A stretch of DNA of 64,000 nucleotides. Origin: JAHQVK01 sp036788295. GTDB lineage: Bacteria > Myxococcota > Kuafuiibacteriia > Kuafuiibacteriales > Kuafuiibacteriaceae. The stretch covers positions 71,294-135,293 of the forward strand of contig DAIQNR010000004.1 of NCBI GenBank assembly GCA_036788295.1. Reading direction: 5' to 3'. The position numbers and the translations under genes are program-made. Below are positions 15,323 through 23,271 of the stretch, piece after piece (the stretch's first letter is position 1; the number at the start of each line of letters is the position of its first letter). The notes under the pieces are model-generated. The model had not been told where the DNA came from, did no database searches, and saw only the letters and a program-made list of their open reading frames with translations.

Positions 15323-17338
15323 GTGCGGGTCTGTCCGCGGTGTCGGTCGGTCTACCAGGCGGACCTAGGGGCGTGCAGCCTGGACGGCGAGTTCTTGGTC
15401 GAAACCGCACAGGACCCGCTCGTGGGAGCCATGCTCGACCGCTACCAGGTGGTGGAGCTCATCGGGTCCGGGGCGACGGGGCGGGTGTACCGGGCTCGGC
15501 ACGCCGAGCTGGACCGGTCGTGCGCCATCAAGGTGCTGTACGGGGACCAGGCCGCCGAGCCCCGTTTCCGGGAGCGATTTCGAAGAGAGGCTCGGTCCAT
15601 CGCGCTCATCCGCCACCCGAACGTGGTGAGCGTGGAGGACTTCGGGGCCACGCCCGAGGGGCTGTGCTTTCTCGTGCTCGAGCTGGTCGAGGGAACGCCG
15701 CTGGACCGGGTTCTCGAGCGGAGCGGCTCGATCTCACCCGAGCGGGTGCTCGGCTGGGCCCGGCAGCTGGCCGCCGGGCTCGGCGCGGTCCACGGCCATG
15801 GCTTCGTCCACCGGGACGTCAAGCCGAGCAACGTGGTGGTTCGCCCGGACGGGTCGGCGACGTTGCTCGACTTCGGCGCCGTCGGTCTGCCCGCCGCCGC
15901 GCCCGATTCCCGCCTCACCAGGCTCGGCACCTTGGTCGGGACGCCAACCTACATGGCGCCAGAGCAGAGCCAAGACCCGGCGGTGGATCCGACCGCGGAC
16001 CTGTATTCGCTCGGCGTGGTCATGTTCGAGCTCCTGACCGGGCGCCCCCCGTTCGAAGGGGCGACCCGCGCCGACGTGCTCATCCAGCACATCACGGCCC
16101 CCGTTCCGCCGCTGCCGCCGCTCGGCGGGATCGAGCGGGTGGTGCAGCGCCTGCTCGAGAAGCGACCGGCGGACCGGCCCCAGACCGCGGCCGAGCTCGA
16201 CGACCTGCTCGCGTCGCTCGAGGCCGACGCCGAGCAGCGAATCGACCATTTCGGGCCGCTCTCCGAGCCCCCAGAGGCGAGCTTCGAGGCCCTGGCCCGG
16301 GACCCGGGATGGGGAGATTGGATCCGGGAGGCGACGCTCGAACCGTACGGCGCCCTGGCTCCAGCCGAGCCGGAGCGCACCGACCGGCTTCACACCGATG
16401 CGGTCCGCGAGGTGCTCGCTCACGACCTCACCATCGACGAGGCAGCGATGCTGTTCGAGCCGGCGATGCCGGCCGACCGGCCGAGGGTGGTCGAAGACGA
16501 CGGCAAGACGCAGGTCGATTTCTGTCCAGACTTGGTGGAGGAGCCGGAGGCGAGAACCGAGCTCGAGATGCCTCCGGTGGAGCTCGACCTCCCGCTCGAA
16601 GCGATCGCGTTCCCCGAGCCGCCCGCCGCGCTCTCGGAGGAACTCGTCGCCGAAGCCCCCCGGCGGGCCGACCTGGCCCTCGAGGTGCCCGACCGCCTCG
16701 TCCGGGACCCGCCTACCCTGCTCGACGATCTGCACATCGAGCGAAACCCGCCGGGCGAGCGGGTGACCGAGCCGGCGGTGGCCACCCACGATGGGTCGGT
16801 TCTTCCTCGCCTACCGTCCGGGGCCTTTCGTCCGGTCGCGGGGTCGAACCTCGAGTTCGACGTGGAGCCGAACTTTCGCTCCGAACCGGAGCCCCTTTCT
16901 GACCCGGACCTCCAGAACGGCTCGGGGCCGATCCCGGTGGTGCCCGTGCCCCTGGGGCTCGACGACGCCGAGGGCTCGATCGACCGACCGGCCCCCGACC
17001 TGCCCGCGCCCCGCCCGTCTCCCCCGCCCCGCCTCGCGTCGGTTCGGCCAGCGACGACCGGCACCCCGTTCACCTCCGCCCCCCGGCTCGGCGAGGGGCC
17101 GAAAGAGGCCAAGCCGCGAGGCCGAAGCGGTCCTCGGCTCGTGGGCCTCGAAGCGGAGTCGACCGCCGCGGTCCGGCGACGGGCGCGGCCGGCGCCGCGC
17201 CCGGAGTCGAGGAGCCGGCTCGAGCGGTGGCTGCTGCCGCTCACCGTAGCGGCGCTCGTGCTGGCCGCGGCGGCGCTGACCGGAGCGCTCGTGGTGCGAG
17301 CGATGCAGGGCAACCTGCCTCCAGTGCTGCAGCGATGA
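15323..17338 (+). CDS. Ser/Thr protein kinase with N-terminal zinc ribbon and C-terminal TM
   Basis: 671 aa from GTG at 15323, chosen because it begins just before a zinc-ribbon-like CPRCRSVY...GACSLDG; a longer frame from 15185 overlaps the divergent oxidoreductase gene. Kinase domain ~40-305: glycine loop IGSGATGRVYRAR, lysine in CAIKVLYG, HRDVKPSN, DFG in LLDFGAVG, and MAPEQSQDP in the activation segment. All catalytic residues are present. A long acidic, Pro-rich linker (~320-630) follows, then one TM helix (LPLTVAALVLAAAALTGALV) and a short tail. The zinc-ribbon-plus-kinase start is common in myxobacterial kinases. The target is unknown. Confidence 0.92.
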   Translation: MRVCPRCRSVYQADLGACSLDGEFLVETAQDPLVGAMLDRYQVVELIGSGATGRVYRARHAELDRSCAIKVLYGDQAAEPRFRERFRREARSIALIRHPNVVSVEDFGATPEGLCFLVLELVEGTPLDRVLERSGSISPERVLGWARQLAAGLGAVHGHGFVHRDVKPSNVVVRPDGSATLLDFGAVGLPAAAPDSRLTRLGTLVGTPTYMAPEQSQDPAVDPTADLYSLGVVMFELLTGRPPFEGATRADVLIQHITAPVPPLPPLGGIERVVQRLLEKRPADRPQTAAELDDLLASLEADAEQRIDHFGPLSEPPEASFEALARDPGWGDWIREATLEPYGALAPAEPERTDRLHTDAVREVLAHDLTIDEAAMLFEPAMPADRPRVVEDDGKTQVDFCPDLVEEPEARTELEMPPVELDLPLEAIAFPEPPAALSEELVAEAPRRADLALEVPDRLVRDPPTLLDDLHIERNPPGERVTEPAVATHDGSVLPRLPSGAFRPVAGSNLEFDVEPNFRSEPEPLSDPDLQNGSGPIPVVPVPLGLDDAEGSIDRPAPDLPAPRPSPPPRLASVRPATTGTPFTSAPRLGEGPKEAKPRGRSGPRLVGLEAESTAAVRRRARPAPRPESRSRLERWLLPLTVAALVLAAAALTGALVVRAMQGNLPPVLQR

Positions 17339-17392
17339 ACGCCCGGACGAAGCGCTTGACCCCCTCGTCCGCCCGTTCTACCCCCCGGGCCG

Positions 17393-18382
17393 ATGTCGTC
17401 GCTGCGGGACCTGCGAAAGCGTCTGAGGGCGGTCAAGAACACCCAGAAGATCACCAAGGCGATGAAGATGGTCGCGGCCTCGAAGCTGCGCCGCGCCCAG
17501 CAGCAGGTGCTGCAGGCTCGCCCCTACGCGCTGCGCATGCAGGAGGTGCTCGACCACCTCGTTTCGCGCTCGGACGTAGCCGCCCACCCGCTGCTGCAGG
17601 CGAGGGTCCCGAAGCGGGTCGAGCTCGTCGTGCTCACCTCGAACCGTGGTCTCTGCGGGGGGTTCAACTCCAGCATCCTGCGCGCGGCGGAGCGGTACAT
17701 CCAGGAGCACCGAGGGGAGTACGAGGAGATCCTCGTGTCGAGCATCGGCAAGAAGGGGGCGGAGCACTTTCAGCGCCGCGGTTACTCCCTCGCTTTTCGG
17801 CAAGACGACGTATGGGACGACCTTCGGTTCGAGCGGGCCGCCGAGATCGCGGGCGGGCTCGCGGCCGGATTTCGCACCGGTCGGCTCGACGCGGTGTACT
17901 TGCTGTACAACGAGTTCAAGAGCGCGATCGCCCAGAAGGCGGTCGTCCGGCAGCTGCTCCCGGTGCAGCCGATCGACGACTGGGAGCAGGACACGTCGAT
18001 CCGGGTGAGCGAACTGTTGACCCGCGGCCCAGACCTTCAAGGGGCGACGAGGGTGGGCAAATACGAGGTCGAGTACCCGGAGCGGTGGGAGCCGTCGCCG
18101 CCGCTCGAATTCGAGCGGGAGGGCTTCGAGCACCTGTTCGAGCCGAGCCGGGAGGCCGTGCTCGACGCGCTCCTGCCCCAGCACCTCGCCGTGCAGCTGT
18201 GGCGAGCGCTGCTCGAGTCGATGGCCGCGGAGCATGGAGCCCGAATGGCGGCGATGGACGCCGCCTCCCGCAACGCGAAGGACATCATCGAGAAGATCAG
18301 CCTGAAGGCGAACCGGCTTCGGCAGGCCGGCATCACCAACGAGCTCATGGAGATCGTGTCCGGCGCCGAAGCGCTCCGCTGA
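17393..18382 (+). CDS. atpG: F1Fo ATP synthase gamma subunit
   Basis: 329 aa, slightly longer than the usual ~290. The N-terminus (LRKRLRAVKNTQKITKAMKM) and C-terminus (ASRNAKDIIEKISLKANRLR, then ITNELMEIVSGAEAL) are classical for the gamma rotor shaft. The middle has the conserved TSNRGLCGGFNSSI. The extra length lies in the 200-260 region, before the C-terminal helix. Gamma is the rotating central stalk of F1, coupling proton flow through Fo to catalysis. Notably no other atp gene is adjacent; the gene sits 54 nt after a kinase gene and converges with a DUF2256 gene. Whether this is the only atpG cannot be seen from the window. Confidence 0.95.
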   Translation: MSSLRDLRKRLRAVKNTQKITKAMKMVAASKLRRAQQQVLQARPYALRMQEVLDHLVSRSDVAAHPLLQARVPKRVELVVLTSNRGLCGGFNSSILRAAERYIQEHRGEYEEILVSSIGKKGAEHFQRRGYSLAFRQDDVWDDLRFERAAEIAGGLAAGFRTGRLDAVYLLYNEFKSAIAQKAVVRQLLPVQPIDDWEQDTSIRVSELLTRGPDLQGATRVGKYEVEYPERWEPSPPLEFEREGFEHLFEPSREAVLDALLPQHLAVQLWRALLESMAAEHGARMAAMDAASRNAKDIIEKISLKANRLRQAGITNELMEIVSGAEALR

Positions 18383-18467
18383 CCGGCCCCGCTTCCCCGG
18401 ACGGTTTCCGCTTCGCGGACCGGCCGCGGTTCTAGCTTCGCTCACCGGCGCCGAACCGGGGGTCGGC

Positions 18468-18839
18468 TCACGTCGCTCGTCGGATGCGGATCGGCCCTTT
18501 GGCGGTGGACGGATCGACCACCCGGCCTTTTTGGGTGATGTGCACCCGGCCAGCGGCGACCAATCGACGGGCGGCCTGCCTCGTCGCTTCCATCCGCAGC
18601 CGCCACTCGTCTTCTCCGAAGACCGCCCTCGCCGCTTCCGATGGGCAGATCGTCGCCCCGCGGGGGCGTCGCTCGAGCAGCTCGAGAATGGTCGCCTCGA
18701 GGGCGCCGTCGCTTGGGGCGGCGCGGTCGCGGCGGCAGGCGTCGCTGCAGTATCGAACCTGCTCCCAGTCCCGCTCCCACTTCTTTCGCCAGGTGATGGC
18801 GCGCCCGCAGCGGACGCAGACCTTTTCGGGGGGGCTCAT
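18468..18839 (-). CDS. DUF2256/DUF3253 zinc-ribbon protein
   Basis: 123 aa. The N-terminal 36 residues form a zinc ribbon (C8, C11, C31, C35; VCVRCGRAITW then YCSDACR), typical of DUF2256. Residues ~46-123 resemble DUF3253, a small winged-helix-like fold (LERRPRGATICPSEAARAVF). In the family the two are often fused and occur beside flavoproteins; their molecular role is not established. The start ATG overlaps the stop of the FAD oxidoreductase gene by 4 nt (ATGA), which fits that association. Confidence 0.85.
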   Translation of the reverse strand: MSPPEKVCVRCGRAITWRKKWERDWEQVRYCSDACRRDRAAPSDGALEATILELLERRPRGATICPSEAARAVFGEDEWRLRMEATRQAARRLVAAGRVHITQKGRVVDPSTAKGPIRIRRAT

Positions 18840-19795
18840 CCCCGGAGGGCCTCGGCGAGCTGCAGTCCGGCTCGGTAGGCGCCCTCGACCCGGGGACCCG
18901 CGGTCCAGTCCCCGGCGAGCGCGATTCGGGGGTCGGTTCCCACCAGGCATGGGACCTCGGCGATGGTCGTCGCCGCGGCGTACCGCCATCGGTGGACGTC
19001 GGCTCGCTCGACCGGCGCCGGCTCGAGGTCGAGCGCCGCAAAAAAGGCCGGCTCGAGGGCGGCGCGCACGGCGGCCGGCTCCCACTCGAGCGCGGCCTGC
19101 GACCAAACGTGGCTCGCGTGCGCGACGAAACGCTCGTCCGCGGGCCGCCCCGGTTTGCTCGCCTCTCGAACCACGAACGACAGCGGCCCGTCGTTCACGA
19201 AGATCGCGTCGAACGGGGTGGGGAGCGGCTCGGAGAACGCGAGCATCAGGGTCCAGGTGGGCGCCATCTGGGCTCGGCGAACCCGAGCGGCGAGCGGCGC
19301 ATCCGCCGGCTCGATGAGCGCGGCTGCCTGCGGCGCCGGCACGGTGAGGCCCACCCGGTCGAACAGCCCGAGCGATCCCTGCTCCCCGGCGAGCTCGACC
19401 CCGCGCGGTGAACCCACCACCGACGTCACCTGCGCGCGCTCGACGGCGAGCCCGTCGGCGAGCGAGAGGGCGAGCGAGCCCATCGAAGGCACGCCAACGA
19501 AGCGGGTCGGTCCGCCCGATCCCTTCGGGGTGAGGCCGGCCGGGCCGCGCACGGCGAGCCGAGGGGCCCAGGGGCCGACCAAGCCCGCCTCCCGCCACTG
19601 CTCGACCTCGGCCGCGAAGGTCGGGTCCCGTACGGTGAAATACGACGCGCCGTGGTCGAATTCGGTCCGGCTCGAGCTCCGTCCTCCGGGCCGACGGCCC
19701 TTGTCGAACAGCCTCACCTCATGGCCCGCCGCCTGAAGGGCCCTCCCCGCCACGAGGCCGGCCATGCCCGCCCCGACGATGCCGATTTGCGCCAC
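18836..19795 (-). CDS. FAD-dependent amine-oxidase/renalase-like oxidoreductase
   Basis: 319 aa from GTG at 19795, placed directly before the FAD-binding fold (QIGIVGAGMAGLVAGRAL). The Rossmann GxGxxG motif is followed by a glutamate/aspartate-type strand end (VRLFDKGRRPGGRSSS). The C-terminus has the second dinucleotide motif ending IALAGDWTAGPRVEGAYRAG, which closes the FAD site in this superfamily. Size and motifs match the small NAD(P)/FAD oxidoreductases related to renalase. The substrate is unknown. Stop overlaps the DUF2256 gene. Upstream it faces the GGDEF gene across ~130 nt. Confidence 0.88.
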   Translation of the reverse strand: MAQIGIVGAGMAGLVAGRALQAAGHEVRLFDKGRRPGGRSSSRTEFDHGASYFTVRDPTFAAEVEQWREAGLVGPWAPRLAVRGPAGLTPKGSGGPTRFVGVPSMGSLALSLADGLAVERAQVTSVVGSPRGVELAGEQGSLGLFDRVGLTVPAPQAAALIEPADAPLAARVRRAQMAPTWTLMLAFSEPLPTPFDAIFVNDGPLSFVVREASKPGRPADERFVAHASHVWSQAALEWEPAAVRAALEPAFFAALDLEPAPVERADVHRWRYAAATTIAEVPCLVGTDPRIALAGDWTAGPRVEGAYRAGLQLAEALRG

Positions 19796-19928
19796 GGCGG
19801 GAGCCTGCGCCGGGGCGGGAAGCGGAGGCAACCGGGCCTCGTCCTCGACCGCCTCGGGTCGACACGGTTGGCCTCGACCGGCGGGGTCCGCGCTCCCGGG
19901 CGGCGGCGCCCGGCCGATTCGACCGGGT

Positions 19929-21008
19929 GTGGGGCTCATCACCTACTTGCTCGGGGGCCCCGACGCCGAGGCCCGGGCAGCCCTCGCCGACCTCCTTCAC
20001 GCCGCCGGCAAACGGGCCTTGGACATCCCGAGCGACCCGGCGGAGGCCTTCGCCGAGCGAACGGCGACGCTGGCCGCCCAGCTCGAGCTGCCGAGCGCCC
20101 CCAAAGAGACGCCATCCGAAGCGGCGCGCGTCCTCGGGGACCGCTGGCGGGCCGAGCGCGCCCACGTCAGCGCGACCGTCTCCGGCCTGCGGGGGACCTT
20201 GTTCGACGTCGTGCGCGGGCTGTCCGCCGACCTCGGCGACGACGAGGAGGATGGCCGCGCGCTCGGCGCCACGCTCGACGGGCTCGCCGCGGCGGCCGCG
20301 GCCGGCGACCTCGACACCGTGCGCCGGCAAGCGACCGAGGCCATCGAGCGGGTGCGAACCGGGCTCGCGCGGCGCCAGCACCGCACCACGAAGCAGCTTC
20401 GAGCGATGGCCCGCCGGCTCGAGGAGCTCGAGCTGCGCGCCGCCGAGGCCGAGAGCAAGCAAGACCGCGATGAGCTGACCCAGCTGCCGAACCGGCGGGC
20501 GCTCGAGCGGCGACTCGACGAAGACGCCGTGCTCGCCGGGCTGACCGGCGCCCCGATGACGGTGCTGATGCTCGACGTGGACCACTTCAAGCGGTTCAAC
20601 GACACCCACGGCCACGCGGCCGGCGACGAGGTCCTTCGGCTCATGGGCAAGACCCTGGTCGAGGCCTTCCCCCGAAAGTCCGACTTCGCCGCCCGGTACG
20701 GAGGCGAGGAGTTCTGCGTGCTGCTGTCGGACACCCCGCTCGACACCGGGCGCCGGCTCGCCGAGCGGTTCGCGGCGGCGGTGCGAGATCTTCGGATCCC
20801 CTGGAAGGGCAAGACGCTGAATCTCACCTGCTCGGTGGGGGTCGCCGGGCTCGCCCTCCGGGAGCAGCCTCGCACCGTGCTCGGCCGGGCCGACGCGGCG
20901 CTCTACGACGCAAAGCACCAAGGACGGGACCGGGTCGTGGTCGCCCCGAGCCCTGCTGCCCCTCCCACCGACGCTTCCCCCGTGCGCGCCCAGGCCGTCC
21001 CCCGGTAA
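19929..21008 (+). CDS. Diguanylate cyclase (GGDEF)
   Basis: 359 aa from GTG at 19929; an earlier ATG at 19764 would overlap the divergent oxidoreductase gene. Residues 1-~170 are a helical, partly coiled sensory or dimerisation region of unknown type. The C-terminal GGDEF domain (~180-345) starts DELTQLPNRRALERRL, has the metal/substrate segment LDVDHFKRFNDTHGHAAGD, and the active site ARYGGEEF. RKSD precedes the active site at I-site spacing, so product inhibition by c-di-GMP is expected. The catalytic residues look complete, so it probably makes c-di-GMP. No EAL domain and no membrane segment are seen. Confidence 0.93.
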   Translation: MGLITYLLGGPDAEARAALADLLHAAGKRALDIPSDPAEAFAERTATLAAQLELPSAPKETPSEAARVLGDRWRAERAHVSATVSGLRGTLFDVVRGLSADLGDDEEDGRALGATLDGLAAAAAAGDLDTVRRQATEAIERVRTGLARRQHRTTKQLRAMARRLEELELRAAEAESKQDRDELTQLPNRRALERRLDEDAVLAGLTGAPMTVLMLDVDHFKRFNDTHGHAAGDEVLRLMGKTLVEAFPRKSDFAARYGGEEFCVLLSDTPLDTGRRLAERFAAAVRDLRIPWKGKTLNLTCSVGVAGLALREQPRTVLGRADAALYDAKHQGRDRVVVAPSPAAPPTDASPVRAQAVPR

Positions 21009-21030
21009 GAGCGCCTCCGCGGAGGAGGCG

Positions 21031-22404
21031 ATGAACGGCAAAGGGAGCGGAAAAGCGGCGCTCGGCGAGCTGCTGGCGCTCGCCGTGCCGAGTTCCGCCT
21101 TCGTTCTGCTCACCCACGGCTATCGGGTCGTGGACCAGTTCTGGGTGGATCGGATCTCGGTCGCCGCGCAGGCCGCGGTCGGGTCCACGCTGTTTGTCCT
21201 CGTGGTGGCCTTCGCGAGCTTCGAGGTGCTGTCGGCTGGGGCCGGACCCCTTCTCGCCCGGGCGACGGGCGGAGGCGACGACGACGGCCGGCGGCGGGTC
21301 CTGGGGGCCGCGCTCCGGGGCGGCTTTGGCCTGGCGGCGGTGTTCTTCGTGGGCGGAGCCCTCGGCGCCGACGGCATCGCCCGCTCGCTCGGACTCGACC
21401 TCGGAGCCCAGACCGAGGCGGCCCGGTACCTGCGTGCGCTCGCCCTGACCTCGCTCCCGCTCGTGCTCACTCCGCTCATCGACGTCGCATTTCTCGCCCT
21501 TGGAGACGCCCGAACCCCGCTCGCCCTGCACGGGGTCGCGCTCGGCCTCAACCTGGTGCTCACCCCGCTGTTCGCCCTCGGCCTCGACGGCGGCGTCACC
21601 GGAGCGGCGCTCGCCTCGACCTTGTCCCGAGCGGTCGCGACCGCCTGGGGCCTCCACCGATTGTCGAGGCGGATCGGCCTGCGCCGGGCGGACGTCTTGA
21701 ATCCGGGGTGGCGGCGCGAGCTCGCCCGAATCGGCCGCATCGGGGCCCCCATGGCCCTGTCAACCGCGCTGTACGGGGGGGTGTACTGGGTCCTCGTCGC
21801 CGTCGCGGTCTCCCCGCTCGGCCCCGAGGTCAACGCCGCGCTCGGCATCGGATGGTCGGCGCTCGAAGGCCTCGCGTGGCCGGTGTTCCACGGCGTCGCG
21901 CTCGCCGTCGCGTCGGTGGTCGGACGGCGGCTCGGGGCCGGCGACGTGGCTGGGGCCCGCCGCGCCGCCGCGATCTCGCTCCTTCCCACCGCCGCGCTCG
22001 GCCTCGTCGCGACCGGCCTGTTCGTGGCCGGCGGAGAGCTGTTGACCGCCCCGTTCGCGAGCGATCCCGCCGTCCGCCGGGAGGCGGCCCTCTACGCCGC
22101 GATCATCGGCCTGTCGCAGCTGTTCGTCGCCCTCGAATCCACCGCGGAAGGGGTGCTGGCTGGCGCCGGAGCGACGAGATCCGTGTTCTGGACGTCCGCC
22201 CCCCTCAACTTGCTTCGCGCCCCGCTCGCCTGGTGGGTCGCGATCCCCCTCGGCGCCGGCGCCGCCGGGATCTGGTGGGTCATCACCGGGACCACGGTGG
22301 TGAAGGCCGGGCTGAAGCTGATCCTGCTCGTACGAGGCCGGTGGGCTCTGATGAGCCTCGACGATCGAGCCTTGAAGGCGGCTCCGATCACTGATATCGA
22401 CTGA
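21031..22404 (+). CDS. MATE family efflux transporter
   Basis: 457 aa, standard for MATE transporters. Two homologous halves are visible, each with about six hydrophobic helices. The N-terminal half has the typical THGYRVVDQFWVDRIS and GPLLARATGGGD region; the second half has SALEGLAWPVFHGVALAVAS. These transporters export cationic or planar compounds using Na+ or H+ gradients; the substrate cannot be predicted. The ATG at 21031 has GGAGGAGG 7-8 nt upstream. It follows the GGDEF gene by 22 nt and precedes a GST gene by 15 nt, so a detoxification operon of transporter plus GST is plausible (inference). Confidence 0.93.
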   Translation: MNGKGSGKAALGELLALAVPSSAFVLLTHGYRVVDQFWVDRISVAAQAAVGSTLFVLVVAFASFEVLSAGAGPLLARATGGGDDDGRRRVLGAALRGGFGLAAVFFVGGALGADGIARSLGLDLGAQTEAARYLRALALTSLPLVLTPLIDVAFLALGDARTPLALHGVALGLNLVLTPLFALGLDGGVTGAALASTLSRAVATAWGLHRLSRRIGLRRADVLNPGWRRELARIGRIGAPMALSTALYGGVYWVLVAVAVSPLGPEVNAALGIGWSALEGLAWPVFHGVALAVASVVGRRLGAGDVAGARRAAAISLLPTAALGLVATGLFVAGGELLTAPFASDPAVRREAALYAAIIGLSQLFVALESTAEGVLAGAGATRSVFWTSAPLNLLRAPLAWWVAIPLGAGAAGIWWVITGTTVVKAGLKLILLVRGRWALMSLDDRALKAAPITDID

Positions 22405-22419
22405 TCAGAGGTTCAGTCC

Positions 22420-23061
22420 ATGTCTTCCGACGTCCAGTTCTACACCAACCCCATGAGCCGAGGTCAAATTGCGAGATGGGCGCTGCACGAGGCCGGCGCC
22501 TCGTACGAAGAGCGCCTGCTCGAATACGGCGCCCCGATGCACAGCGAGGCCTACCGCTCGGTCAACCCCATGGCGAAGGTCCCGGCCATCGTGCACGAGG
22601 GCAACGTCGTCACCGAAACGGCCGCGATTTGCGCCTACCTTGCTCGGGCCTTTCCCGGCGCCGAGCTCGAGCCGACCACTCTGTCCGAATCGGCGGTTTT
22701 TTACCGATGGCTGTTCTTCGCCGCCGGTCCGCTCGAGCAGGCGGTCGTCGCCCGCTCGATGAAGTGGGACGAAGGGCTCGATCCCTCGAAGGAAGGGATG
22801 ATCGGCTTCGGTTCCTTCGAGCGGGTCACACGGACGCTGTCCGACTTTCTGAGCGGTCGAGCCTATGTCTGCGGCGAGCGGTTCACGGCGGCGGACATCT
22901 ATGTCGGCGCGCAGGTCGACTGGGGTCTGAAGTTCGGGACGCTCCCCAATACGCCAGCGCTCGTTGCCTACGCGGAGAGGCTCCGGGCTCGGCCGGCTCA
23001 CCAGGCCGCCGCCGCGATCGACCTCCGCCACATCGAGGACGCGAAAGCGGGCCAAGCCTGA
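22420..23061 (+). CDS. Glutathione S-transferase family protein
   Basis: 213 aa. The thioredoxin-like N-terminal domain (~1-85) begins QFYTNPMSRGQIARWALHEA and contains the cis-proline segment VNPMAKVPAIVHEGN followed by TETAAICAYLA, which binds glutathione in the family. The C-terminal all-helical domain (~95-205) includes GERFTAADIYVGAQVDW, a typical N-capping box region. Expected to conjugate glutathione or a related thiol to electrophiles, or to act as a reductase. The catalytic Ser/Tyr is not certain; the Ser in PMSRG is a candidate. Confidence 0.92.
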   Translation: MSSDVQFYTNPMSRGQIARWALHEAGASYEERLLEYGAPMHSEAYRSVNPMAKVPAIVHEGNVVTETAAICAYLARAFPGAELEPTTLSESAVFYRWLFFAAGPLEQAVVARSMKWDEGLDPSKEGMIGFGSFERVTRTLSDFLSGRAYVCGERFTAADIYVGAQVDWGLKFGTLPNTPALVAYAERLRARPAHQAAAAIDLRHIEDAKAGQA

Positions 23062-23271
23062 AGCCCAATCTCTCGTTTTGATAGTCTGCTTCGACAGCGC
23101 GGTCGCGGTTTGGGGGACCCCGGCGCGGCTCCGCTGAGCGCAATCCCGAAGAACCCGCCGCAAATCCAGGGACTTGACCGGTTTGGGCGGATTTCGATGG
23201 ACGATACCTGGACGAAATCTAGACTCCGACGCGACCGACCGGCCGGTTCCGGCTGGGGTCACGGAGGACCG

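Noticed and set aside
23165..23200. Promoter TTGACC upstream of the FAS1 gene
   Set aside because: No -10 box at acceptable spacing; the nearest candidate is 23 nt away.
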